Below the pieces are notes generated by a model. It saw only the letters and a list, made by a program, of their open reading frames with translations. It did no database searches and had not been told where the DNA came from. The translations under genes and the position numbers were made by a program. A stretch of 64,000 nucleotides of DNA from Streptomyces scabiei 87.22 (GTDB taxonomy: Bacteria; Actinomycetota; Actinomycetes; Streptomycetales; Streptomycetaceae): positions 7,998,001 to 8,062,000 of the forward strand of contig NC_013929.1 in the NCBI RefSeq assembly GCF_000091305.1, written 5' to 3'. Positions 57,173-64,000 of this stretch are shown here, one piece after another. The first letter of the stretch is position 1. Every line of letters starts with the position of its first letter.

Positions 57173-58396
57173 TCACACGTACCGCTTCAGCTCCCGCCGC
57201 GCCAGCGACCGCTGGTGCACCTCGTCCGGCCCGTCCGCGATCATCAGCGTCCGCGCCGCCGCGTACAGCTCGGCCAGCGGGAAGTCCTGGCTGACACCCC
57301 CCGCGCCGTGCAGCTGGATCGCCCGGTCGAGGATGCCCACCACCGTCCGCGGGGTGGCGATCTTGATCGCCTGGATCTCCGTGTGGGCCCCCTTGTTGCC
57401 CACCGTGTCCATCATCCACGCCGTCTTCAGCACCAGCAGCCGCAGCTGCTCCACCGCCACCCGCGCGTCGGCGATCCAGTTGTGCACGACCCCCTGCTGC
57501 GCCAGCGCCTTGCCGAACGCCTCCCGGGCCACCGCGCGCCGGCACATCAGCTCGATCGCCCGTTCGGCCATCCCGATGAGTCGCATGCAGTGGTGGATAC
57601 GGCCCGGACCGAGCCGCGCCTGAGCGATGGCGAAACCGCCGCCCTCCTCGCCGATCAGATTGGCGGCCGGCACCCGCGCGTTCTCGAAGACCACCTCGGC
57701 GTGGCCGCCGTGCGAGTGGTCCTCGTACCCGAACACCTGCATCGCCCGCTTCACGGTGACACCCGGAGTGTCGCGCGGGACCAGGATCATCGACTGCTGG
57801 CGGCGGATGTCGGCCCCGTCCGGGTCCGTCTTGCCCATGACGATGAAGATCTTGCAGTCGGGGTTCATGGCCCCGGAGATGTACCACTTGCGCCCGTTGA
57901 CGACGTAGTCGCCCGAGCCGTCGTCGTCCCGCTCGATCAGCGTGGTGATGTTGGTGGCGTCCGAGGAGGCCACCTCCGGTTCGGTCATCGCGAACGCCGA
58001 CCGGATCTCACCGGCGAGCAGCGGCTCCAGCCACTGCTTCTTCTGCGCCTCGTCGCCGAACTGGCTCAGCACCTCCATGTTCCCCGTGTCGGGCGCGGCG
58101 CAGTTCAGCGCGGTCGGCGCCAGCTGCGGGGAGCGGCCCGTGATCTCGGCGAGCGGCGCGTACTGCAGGTTCGTGAGCCCCGCCCCGTACTCGGAGTCGG
58201 GCAGGAAGAGGTTCCACAGGCCCTGCCGGCGGGCCTCTGCCTTCAGCTCCTCCACCACGGCGGGCGTGTCCCACGGCGAGGCCAGCCGGGCCCGCTGCTC
58301 CTCGGCCACAGCCTCGGCCGGGTACACGTACGCGTCCATGAAGGCGAGGAGCCTGGCGCGCAGCTCCTCCGTGCGGGCGTCGAATGCGAAGTCCAT
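57173..58396 (-). CDS. Acyl-CoA dehydrogenase, ACAD10/11-like
   Basis: A 407-residue flavoprotein of the long acyl-CoA dehydrogenase group seen beside APH-type kinases. Motifs include FLPDSEYGAGLTNLQYAPLAEITGRS, AMTEPEVASSDATNI for FAD binding, WYISGAMNPDCKIFIVMGK, REAFGKALAQQGVVHNWIADARV and QLHGAGGVSQDFPLAELYAAARTLMIADGPDEVHQRSLAR. It begins six bases after the APH stop, so the two are one operon. In the related eukaryotic ACAD10/11 these modules are fused and act on 4-hydroxyacyl-CoA. Confidence 0.9.
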   Translation of the reverse strand: MDFAFDARTEELRARLLAFMDAYVYPAEAVAEEQRARLASPWDTPAVVEELKAEARRQGLWNLFLPDSEYGAGLTNLQYAPLAEITGRSPQLAPTALNCAAPDTGNMEVLSQFGDEAQKKQWLEPLLAGEIRSAFAMTEPEVASSDATNITTLIERDDDGSGDYVVNGRKWYISGAMNPDCKIFIVMGKTDPDGADIRRQQSMILVPRDTPGVTVKRAMQVFGYEDHSHGGHAEVVFENARVPAANLIGEEGGGFAIAQARLGPGRIHHCMRLIGMAERAIELMCRRAVAREAFGKALAQQGVVHNWIADARVAVEQLRLLVLKTAWMMDTVGNKGAHTEIQAIKIATPRTVVGILDRAIQLHGAGGVSQDFPLAELYAAARTLMIADGPDEVHQRSLARRELKRYV

Positions 58397-58402
58397 GGCG
58401 GG

Positions 58403-59437
58403 TCAGCCTTCCTGGGTGCCGGCGCCGAGCGTGGTCAGGCCGTGGTCGATGAAGACGGGGACCAGGTCGCCGATGCGGTCGAAGCCGCGGCCGACCGTCT
58501 GGCCGAGTGTGTACCGGTAGTGGATGCCCTCCAGGATCACGGCGAGCTTGAACCACGCGAACGCCGTGTACCAGGCCACCGAGGAGACGTCACGCCCCGA
58601 CCGGGCCGCGTACCGCTCCACGATCTCGGACGGGTCCGGGTGTCCGGCGGCCGCCGCGGTCGTGGAGACGGGGGAGTCGGGCATGGCGAGCGGGACGCTG
58701 TACATCACCAGCAGGCCCAGGTCGGTGAGCGGATCGCCGAGCGTGGACATCTCCCAGTCGAGGATGGCCCTGATCCGGTCGTCGTCGCCGAGCAGCACGT
58801 TGTCCAGGCGGTAGTCGCCGTGCACGACCGTGGGGGCGGGGGAGTGGGGCAGTCGGCGTCCCAGCACCGCGTGCAGTTCGTCGATGCCGGCCAGGTCGCG
58901 GTTGCGGGACGCGTCCAACTGCTTGCCCCAGCGCCGCAGTTGCCGGTCCAGGAAGCCCTCCGGGCGCCCGAAGTCGGCGAGGCCCACCTCGGCGGGGTCC
59001 ACCGCGTGCAGCTCGACGAGGGTGTCGACCAGGCTCAGCACGGCGGCCCGGGTGCGCTCCGGGCCGAGCGGGGCCAGCTGCTCGGCGGTGCGGTAGGGGG
59101 TGCCCTCGACGAAGTCCATGACGTAGAAGGGCGCGCCGAGCACGTCCTCGTCGTCGCAGAACAGCACGGGACTCGGCACCGGCACGTCCGTGGCGTGCAG
59201 CGCGCTGATGACCCGGTGCTCGCGTCTCATGTCGTGCGCGGTCGCCAGCACATGGCCCAGCGGGGGCCGCCGTACGACCCACTTCGCGGTGCCGTCCGTG
59301 ACCTCGTACGTCAGGTTCGACCGTCCGCCCTCGATCAGCCGGCCGGTGAGCGGACCGCGCACGAGTCCGGGCCGCTCGGCGTCGAGCAGGACGCGGAGCC
59401 GGTCGGGATCGAGACCTGGCGGGTGGTCTGGGTGCAT
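58403..59437 (-). CDS. APH-fold kinase (ACAD10/11-type partner)
   Basis: A 344-residue phosphotransferase of the aminoglycoside-kinase fold. The N-lobe has LIEGGRSNLTYEVTDGTAKWVVRRPPLGHVLATAHDMRREHRVISAL. The catalytic loop is VVHGDYRLDNVLLGDD and the metal site is ILDWEMSTLGDPLTDLG. This subtype accompanies acyl-CoA dehydrogenases and is thought to phosphorylate hydroxyacyl-CoA, not antibiotics. Two adjacent ATGs (59440, 59437) follow GGAGGAG; the second has better spacing. A palindromic operator lies 39 bp upstream. Confidence 0.88.
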   Translation of the reverse strand: MHPDHPPGLDPDRLRVLLDAERPGLVRGPLTGRLIEGGRSNLTYEVTDGTAKWVVRRPPLGHVLATAHDMRREHRVISALHATDVPVPSPVLFCDDEDVLGAPFYVMDFVEGTPYRTAEQLAPLGPERTRAAVLSLVDTLVELHAVDPAEVGLADFGRPEGFLDRQLRRWGKQLDASRNRDLAGIDELHAVLGRRLPHSPAPTVVHGDYRLDNVLLGDDDRIRAILDWEMSTLGDPLTDLGLLVMYSVPLAMPDSPVSTTAAAAGHPDPSEIVERYAARSGRDVSSVAWYTAFAWFKLAVILEGIHYRYTLGQTVGRGFDRIGDLVPVFIDHGLTTLGAGTQEG

Positions 59438-59475
59438 CATCGCTCCTCCACGCGGCGTACCGGGACCCGTCCATG

Positions 59476-59493
59476 ATGCCGACCGGTCGGTAT
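59476..59493. promoter_or_regulatory. ATGCCGACCGGTCGGTAT operator of the APH/acyl-CoA dehydrogenase operon
   Basis: This is an 18-bp palindrome with one mismatch and a perfect GCC-free core CCGACCGGTCGG. It lies 39 bp before the APH start and is the best copy of the motif shared with 38110-38127 and 55378-55395. Confidence 0.65.
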
Positions 59494-59580
59494 GTCGTCC
59501 AGTGGGTGACCCGAAAGTGATCGGAGTCTCGGCGCGATCGGACCCTTCGCCGGACGTCCGCACCCCCGGCCCACCCGCCG

Positions 59581-60492
59581 TCAGGCGTGGCAGGTCATCA
59601 TCTCCCCGCCGTTCACGGTGGCCATGTCCATGAACCCGGCGAAGGGGTCGACGCCCTCGCCCTCGGGCAGCCCGTCCAGTTCGGCGTAGGCCCGGTGCAG
59701 GTTCGCCACCAGCCGCTCGCTCTCGGGCAGCGCGGCGTACTCGCCGAGATCCGTGCTCCGGGCGGCCTCCAGCGGTGTCAGGCCCGCCGCGTGCGCCTTC
59801 CCCGCGACCTCGGCCACGAACCGGATGTACCGCTCGGCCCGGTCGAACGCGGACGGGTCGGTGACCGGACCGTGCCCCGGGACGACGGTCTCGGCGCCCA
59901 GTTCGCGCAAGCGCGCCAGCGCCCGCAGCGAACCGCTGAGCGAGCCCATCAGGAAGAACGGCGTCCCGCCCTCGAAGACCAGGTCCCCCGCGAACAGCAC
60001 CCGCCGGTGCGGCAGCCACACCACGGAGTCGCCGACGGTGTGAGAGACGCCGGGGTGGATCACCTCGGCCTCGATGTCACCGACGTGGAGCGTCACCCGG
60101 TCGTCGTACGTCAGGTCGGCGCCCCGGATCTCCACATCGCCGAAGTCGGTGCCCGGCCACAGCAGATGGAGGTGCTGTCCGCTGGCGAGCGCCTCGCGGC
60201 GGCAGGCCGTGTGCGAGACGAGGGTGGCGGCGGGGGTGAAGTGGCCGTTGCCGTAGGTGTGGTCGCCGTGGTGGTGGGTGTTGACCAGGAGGCGGGGCCT
60301 CGGGACGCCGGTCGCGTCCAGCGCGGCGCCCAGGGCGAGGGTCCGGCGCTCGGTCGCCGCCGTGTCCACGAGCAGCGTGGTGGTCCCGTCGCTCACGAAA
60401 CCCGAGTTGTTCAGGCACCAGCCGCCGTCCGGCTGCACATACGCGTACACGTCGCTCGCGAGCTCGACGGTGTACGGCTCTTCCGCGGTCAT
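59581..60492 (-). CDS. Metallo-beta-lactamase-fold hydrolase
   Basis: A 303-residue MBL-fold protein. The zinc ligands appear in NTHHHGDHTYGNGHF, in VSHTVGDSVVWLP with LFAGDLVFEGGTPFF, and in VVPGHGPV. It lacks a signal peptide. This subgroup includes cyclase-, lactonase- and thioesterase-like hydrolases, so the activity is open. ATG 60492 follows AAAGGGG by five bases. An inverted repeat lies upstream at 60518-60554. It is on the same strand as the APH operon, but 88 bp upstream of that operon's operator. Confidence 0.85.
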   Translation of the reverse strand: MTAEEPYTVELASDVYAYVQPDGGWCLNNSGFVSDGTTTLLVDTAATERRTLALGAALDATGVPRPRLLVNTHHHGDHTYGNGHFTPAATLVSHTACRREALASGQHLHLLWPGTDFGDVEIRGADLTYDDRVTLHVGDIEAEVIHPGVSHTVGDSVVWLPHRRVLFAGDLVFEGGTPFFLMGSLSGSLRALARLRELGAETVVPGHGPVTDPSAFDRAERYIRFVAEVAGKAHAAGLTPLEAARSTDLGEYAALPESERLVANLHRAYAELDGLPEGEGVDPFAGFMDMATVNGGEMMTCHA

Positions 60493-60517
60493 CGTGACCC
60501 CTTTCGTCCCCCCGGTC

Positions 60518-60554
60518 GTCGCCAACTGGTGGTCAGAGCCTGCCAGTCGGCGAC
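60518..60554. promoter_or_regulatory. Inverted repeat before the MBL-fold gene
   Basis: GTCGCCAACTGG (60518-60529) and CCAGTCGGCGAC (60543-60554) are 12-bp arms with one mismatch and a 13-bp spacer, 26 bp before the ATG. It could be an operator. A hairpin role is less likely at this position. Confidence 0.45.
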
Positions 60555-60630
60555 GAACCGGTGGAAACCGGGGGTACGGAAGCGGCACGGGCGGCGGCGC
60601 CCGTGCCGTATGTGCCGTACGCGCCGTCGG

Positions 60631-60927
60631 TCAGTGGTCGTCCCAGTGCCCGTCGTGGGCGGCGTGGCGGTGTCCGTCGTGCACGTAGTCCACGTGGTCC
60701 CCGTGCGTGACCGCCTGGTGCCCGCAGTCCTCGCCGTGCTCGTGGCCGTGCCCGTCGTGCGCGGTGTGCCCGCTCGGCTCGCACTCGTCCCAGTGGCCGG
60801 AGTGCTCGCGGTGGAGATGCCCGTCGTGCGCGTAGTCGGTGTGGTCCCCGTGCGACACGGCGGTGTGCCCGCAGGCGGGGCCGTGGTCGTGGTCGTGGAC
60901 GGGGTGCTCCTGGTGCAGGGTGGTCAT
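60631..60927 (-). CDS. His-rich two-repeat metal-binding protein
   Basis: A 98-residue soluble protein with about 30% histidine and two related halves: CGHTAVSHGDHTDYAHDGHLH...HSGHWDE and CGHQAVTHGDHVDYVHDGHRH...HDGHWDD. Each half has one CGH plus many His/Asp pairs, so it should bind several Zn, Ni or Co ions. A metal store or chaperone is inferred; no transporter is adjacent. ATG 60927 follows AAGGTGAG by five bases. The upstream region shows no recognised Zur or Nur box. Confidence 0.75.
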   Translation of the reverse strand: MTTLHQEHPVHDHDHGPACGHTAVSHGDHTDYAHDGHLHREHSGHWDECEPSGHTAHDGHGHEHGEDCGHQAVTHGDHVDYVHDGHRHAAHDGHWDDH

Positions 60928-61070
60928 CGCGCTCACCTTCGGTGGGACAGGGGGTGACACGTCCAGGCTAGTCACACAAGCCCCAATTATCCCTTTGGAA
61001 ACTCCCTGCACAGGACCAAGATCTGCCCGGGCTTCGACGGGCCCGGCCGCTCCTCGTCGCGCCCGCGCGG

Positions 61071-61403
61071 TCAGAACACCAGGGCGGCGCCGCACACCGC
61101 GAGGGCGATCACGCACAGGGCGGCCGTCGTGGCGATCCGGGTCGTGAGGACGGGCGGGCGGGAGGCCGCCAGGGCCTGGATACGGCGATGGGCGAGCGCC
61201 AGGGAGCCCAGCCACACCACCACGCACAGCGCCGCGGCCACCATGCCGGCGGCCGACGGCCCGCCGTGCAGCGCGGACTTGACGGCGAGGACGGCGACCA
61301 CGGCACCCGTGAGGGTCGTACGCCGCCAGGCGAGCCGGGTCCGCTCGGGCTGCAGGCCGGGGTCGCGGTCGGCGGACTCCGGGGGAGCGGACGACGGGCT
61401 CAC
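61071..61403 (-). CDS. DUF202 membrane protein
   Basis: A 110-residue protein with a soluble N-terminus containing the DUF202 start LQPERTRLAWRRTTLTGAVVAVLAVKSAL, then three predicted helices. GTG 61403 overlaps the stop of the preceding DUF202 gene by four bases and has GGGAGGG upstream. The function of DUF202 proteins is unknown; they often occur as such pairs. Confidence 0.82.
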   Translation of the reverse strand: MSPSSAPPESADRDPGLQPERTRLAWRRTTLTGAVVAVLAVKSALHGGPSAAGMVAAALCVVVWLGSLALAHRRIQALAASRPPVLTTRIATTAALCVIALAVCGAALVF

Positions 61404-61792
61404 CCCTCCCGCCGGAGCAGGACCACGACGACCATGGCGACGGCGACCACGGCGACCACGATGCCGAGCACGGCCGGGAAACGGGACACCGGAAGGTCCT
61501 CCCCGCGTCGCATCGCCCGCTCGCAGCGCACCCAGTGGTTGACCGCCCGCAACGCGCACAGCACCCCGGAGCCCAGCAGGACCAGGGCGAGCCCGACGCG
61601 CCAGCCCCAGCGCAGGTCCGGCAGGAACTGGTCCACCGCGAAACCGCCGCCGATCAGGGCGAGCGAGGTGCGCAGCCAGGCCAGGAACGTCCGCTCGTTG
61701 GCCAGGGAGAACCGGTAGTCCGGGGTCCGGCCCTCCGCCCGGACCTCCTCGGGGACGAACCAGAGGCGGACGTTCCGTGCAAATTCGATCAC
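61400..61792 (-). CDS. DUF202/YidH-family membrane protein
   Basis: A 130-residue protein with the YidH signature YRFSLANERTFLAWLRTSLALIGGGFAVDQFL and three membrane helices, ending in a short charged tail. GTG 61792 (VIEFARNV) is chosen; TAGTGT lies seven bases upstream and no ribosome site exists, pointing to a leaderless transcript. It is coupled by GTGA overlap to the second DUF202 gene. The function is unknown. Confidence 0.82.
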   Translation of the reverse strand: MIEFARNVRLWFVPEEVRAEGRTPDYRFSLANERTFLAWLRTSLALIGGGFAVDQFLPDLRWGWRVGLALVLLGSGVLCALRAVNHWVRCERAMRRGEDLPVSRFPAVLGIVVAVVAVAMVVVVLLRREG

Positions 61793-61882
61793 GTACAGGA
61801 CACTACCGGTCGCCTTCGGAGGGCAGGTCGCCCTCCCACCCCTCACCCGGCGGCCCCGCCCGTCATCCGGCGGACAGGCCCG

Positions 61883-62398
61883 TCATCCCGCGCTCTCCCG
61901 CGCCCTCAGCCGCTCGTACGCCGCCACCCCGTCCGGCACCCACTCCCACTCGCCCAGCCGCCGCCGCACCTCCGCCTCGGTCAGGAAGCCGTGCCAGGCG
62001 ACCTCCTCCGCCTGCGGGTCCACCGGCAGCTCGCAGCGCACCTCGTACACCGCCGACCACCAGGTACGCCCGGCCCCGTCGTCGTACAGGAACCGGAACA
62101 GCGGGTCGGGCCGGGGCAGCCCCGAGACACCCAGCTCCTCCTCGGCCTCGCGCAGCGCCGCGTCGTCGTAGGACTCGCCGGCTCCCACCACCCCGCCCAC
62201 GAACATGTCGTACAGCGAGGGGAAGACCAGCTTCGTGGAGGTCCGGCGATGCACGAACAGCCGCCCGGAACCGTCCCTGACCAGTACGAACACGGCCCGA
62301 TGCCGTAGCCCCCGGGCATACACCTCCCCCCGCGGAAGCTGCCCGATGACCTGGTCGCTCTCGTCCACGATGTCGAGGATCTCGTCGGCGGCACTCAT
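61883..62398 (-). CDS. Nudix hydrolase
   Basis: A 171-residue Nudix protein. The Nudix box reads GGVVGAGESYDDAALREAEEELGV, giving the metal-binding REAEEE helix. The N-terminal DIVDESDQVIGQLPRGEVYARGLRHRAVFVLVRDGSGRLFVHRRT resembles the YfcD and isopentenyl-diphosphate isomerase-like branch. It hydrolyses a nucleoside-diphosphate-linked compound that cannot be specified. ATG 62398 starts the conserved region. The ribosome site is weak. Confidence 0.88.
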   Translation of the reverse strand: MSAADEILDIVDESDQVIGQLPRGEVYARGLRHRAVFVLVRDGSGRLFVHRRTSTKLVFPSLYDMFVGGVVGAGESYDDAALREAEEELGVSGLPRPDPLFRFLYDDGAGRTWWSAVYEVRCELPVDPQAEEVAWHGFLTEAEVRRRLGEWEWVPDGVAAYERLRARESAG

Positions 62399-62494
62399 GG
62401 CCCCATTGTGGGCGCCCGGGGAACCGGACGACGCAGCCCCTCCGCGCGCACGACCCCACCCGGTCGCACCCGGCGCGCGCATCGCACCCCCGGC

Positions 62495-63397
62495 CTACAC
62501 GGCGCTCGCGCCCGCCCCCACCACGCCCTCCCGTGCCCCGGCGGAGCCGCACGGCATCGCCGGATGCATCCCGAGGAGCACCACTCCCACCACGGCCCCC
62601 GCCAGCCCGGCCGCCTCCCACGCGAGCGCCCCCGGGTCCGTCCGCAGCCGGTCCCCCAGGAACCCCACCCCGCACGCGATCCCCGCCAGCGGCTGCGCGG
62701 CGGTCAGCGCCGGCAGCGACATCCGCAGCGGGGCCGCCTCGAACGCGCTCTGCACGAGGAGGAGCCCGGTCACCCCGAGCAGGACGACCCCGTACGGCTG
62801 CCACGAGGTGAGCAGCCCGCTCCAGCCGCCCGCGCCGAACAGCTGCCCGCTGATCCGGGTGAGCGCGTCCTGGACGCCGTACAGGAGCCCGGCGGCGACC
62901 GCCAGGAGGACCGGTGCGGCGCTCCTGCGGGACCGCTTCGCATAGGCGGTGAGCAGCAGGGCGAGCCCCACCATGACACCGATGATCAGCCACTGCCGGA
63001 AGGCACCGCCGACCGCCGCCCCGCCCTCCGGTTGCCCGGCGACGATGAACGCGGTGACCCCGCCCGCGAGCAGCACCAGCCCCGCCCATCCCTGCCGGCC
63101 CAGTGGCTGACGGGTCTGCCGGCGGGAGAGGGCGAGCGCGAAGAGGAGGTTGGTCGCGAGGATCGGCTCCACGAGAGTGACCTCGCCCCGGCCGAGCGCG
63201 ACCGCGCCCAGCGCCATCCCGCACACCATCAGCCCGATCCCGCCGAGCCAGCGCGGCACCCGGATCAGGTCGAGCAGCAGCCGGGGCGAGAGGAAGTCGC
63301 CCAGCGGGGCGTGCGCGGCGGCCTGCTGCTGGAGGACGAAGCCGAAGCCCAGACAGCAGGCGGCGCCCACGGCGAGGAGGAGAACGAGAACCGACAC
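62495..63397 (-). CDS. DMT-superfamily permease (EamA-like)
   Basis: A 300-residue membrane protein with nine to ten helices and two EamA-like halves: GFGFVLQQQAAAHAPLGDFLSPRLLLDLIRVPRWLGGIGLMVCGMALGAVAL and LLVQSAFEAAPLRMSLPALTAAQPLAGIACGVGFLGDRL. The first half also recalls the NIPA/DMT magnesium-transporter-like group. The substrate is unknown. GTG 63397 is preferred to 63448 because GAGG lies eight bases upstream and the signal-like helix then starts the protein. Confidence 0.8.
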   Translation of the reverse strand: MSVLVLLLAVGAACCLGFGFVLQQQAAAHAPLGDFLSPRLLLDLIRVPRWLGGIGLMVCGMALGAVALGRGEVTLVEPILATNLLFALALSRRQTRQPLGRQGWAGLVLLAGGVTAFIVAGQPEGGAAVGGAFRQWLIIGVMVGLALLLTAYAKRSRRSAAPVLLAVAAGLLYGVQDALTRISGQLFGAGGWSGLLTSWQPYGVVLLGVTGLLLVQSAFEAAPLRMSLPALTAAQPLAGIACGVGFLGDRLRTDPGALAWEAAGLAGAVVGVVLLGMHPAMPCGSAGAREGVVGAGASAV

Positions 63398-63702
63398 GCG
63401 GAGTACCTCGGGTCGTCGGGCGGGCCGCGGCGGAATGCCACGGGGCATCCGCCAGGCATCCCGGCCGGGGAGCGAATTGTGCCCCGGCGGGCGGACCGAT
63501 ACGTATTGGACCGACTGTAACCGCCCCGGCCGGAACCTGTCGGCGGGAGCGGACCCACCTTGGCAGTTGACTAGGTCGCTCCTTCTGCCGAAGGATCTGA
63601 GGCCAGCGCTGCTGACCGGCCGGTAACAAGGCGCGAGGCCGTGCCCGGCCTGCTTCGGCCTGTCTTTCTTCGACCGACCCGTTCCCGAGAGGACGTCCTC
63701 GA
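63398..63702. promoter_or_regulatory. Intergenic control region before the FAD dehydrogenase gene
   Basis: No gene is seen in these 305 bases. CCGATACGTATTGG (63496-63509) is a near-palindrome (12 of 14) close to the start of the divergent permease gene. TTGACT (63566-63571) with AAGGAT 18 bases on is a possible promoter for the FAD dehydrogenase. Confidence 0.4.
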
Positions 63703-64000
63703 ATGTCGTACGACGCAGATGTGATCGTGATCGGGGCGGGCCTCGCGGGGCTCGCGGCGACCGCGGAGCTCGTCGACGCGGGCCGCAAGGTGATCCTCCT
63801 CGACCAGGAGCCGGAGCAGTCGATCGGCGGCCAGGCGCACTGGTCCTTCGGCGGGCTCTTCTTCGTCGACTCGCCCGAGCAGCGCCGCCTGCGGATCAAG
63901 GACAGCCACGCGCTCGCCCTCCAGGACTGGATGGGCACGGCCGCCTTCGACCGCGAGGAGGACCACTGGCCGCGCAAGTGGGCCGAGGCGTACGTCGACT
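63703..64000 (+). CDS. FAD-binding dehydrogenase, 5' part only
   Basis: The first 99 residues are present; the window ends inside the gene. The dinucleotide motif DVIVIGAGLAGLAATAELVDAGRKVILLDQEP and the following SIGGQAHWSFGGLFFVDSPEQRRLRIKDSHALALQDW are those of the FAD_binding_2 family (fumarate reductase or ketosteroid dehydrogenase-like), usually about 550 residues. The substrate is unknown. GAGAGG lies nine bases before ATG 63703. Confidence 0.88.
   Translation, partial: MSYDADVIVIGAGLAGLAATAELVDAGRKVILLDQEPEQSIGGQAHWSFGGLFFVDSPEQRRLRIKDSHALALQDWMGTAAFDREEDHWPRKWAEAYVD

Noticed and set aside
58403..59437. APH kinase as an antibiotic-resistance gene
   Set aside because: Its subtype and operon with an acyl-CoA dehydrogenase point to acyl-CoA metabolism.
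60493..60630. Extension of the MBL gene to the upstream start at 60588
   Set aside because: The extra residues are unlike the family and would cover the inverted repeat; ATG 60492 has a good ribosome site.

Overview
The window is high-GC, densely packed chromosomal DNA of a Streptomyces-type actinomycete. Signs of this are the strong third-position GC bias with long antisense shadow frames, GGAGG or leaderless starts, many TetR/GntR/MarR regulators, Tat and Sec secreted enzymes, an ECF sigma/anti-sigma pair, a sortase, a GH11 xylanase with a CE4 esterase, and homogentisate dioxygenase. From memory, unchecked, the gene order resembles the S. coelicolor SCO1690-1740 region. No tRNA, rRNA, CRISPR array, complete IS, prophage or biosynthetic cluster was seen. 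One MITE-like element is present.

Layout. 0-9 kb: an ImuB-like Y-family polymerase, a cupin/MarR pair with two mirrored operators, a secreted lipase, a dienelactone hydrolase, a methyltransferase behind tandem DNA-damage-type promoter motifs, DUF402 and GNAT proteins, a GntR regulator, a DUF72 protein with an abnormal 3' end and an AAA ATPase. 9-19 kb: a GDSL lipase, a Ser/Thr kinase, then a NicO exporter, a TPR protein and a DUF4331 protein, divergent from an ECF sigma factor and its zinc anti-sigma. Both sides of the divergent region carry SigK-like promoters with equal spacing, and a 29-codon ORF joins sigma to anti-sigma by ATGA overlaps. 19-28 kb: a CoA-transferase, a TetR-controlled ABC exporter, an orphan type ISP specificity-domain protein, a UTRA GntR regulator, hmgA, a TetR regulator and a repeat-rich gene-free stretch.

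28-43 kb: a molybdopterin oxidoreductase, a CitMHS citrate transporter, an MFS transporter, a secreted membrane-anchored protein overlapping a class F-type sortase, a truncated DUF3574 gene, an aldehyde/alcohol dehydrogenase pair, an MHS transporter, an EamA permease and a TetR/acyl-CoA dehydrogenase pair. 43-50 kb: a TetR regulator, xylanase and acetylxylan esterase with the MITE, MaoC, SoxR, a DRB0094-type RNA ligase and two conserved hypotheticals. 50-64 kb: a penicillin-acylase-type hydrolase, an alpha/beta hydrolase, a NamZ-type muramidase, SDR and TetR genes, an acyl-CoA dehydrogenase/APH-kinase pair, a metallo-beta-lactamase-fold protein, a His-rich repeat protein, two DUF202 membrane proteins, Nudix and EamA genes, and the start of an FAD dehydrogenase.

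Regulatory logic. Three operator families recur at separate catabolic promoters: AAAACTA-N7-TAGTTTT (before the aldehyde dehydrogenase and between TetR and the acyl-CoA dehydrogenase), ATACCGACCGGTCGGTAT (before the MHS transporter, the SDR and the APH/acyl-CoA dehydrogenase operon) and CTAAGC-N4-GCTTAG (before a TetR gene and MaoC). They suggest small TetR regulons within this segment. The most coherent candidate system is the sigma/anti-sigma, DUF4331, TPR and His-rich NicO block, which looks like an envelope stress or metal response.
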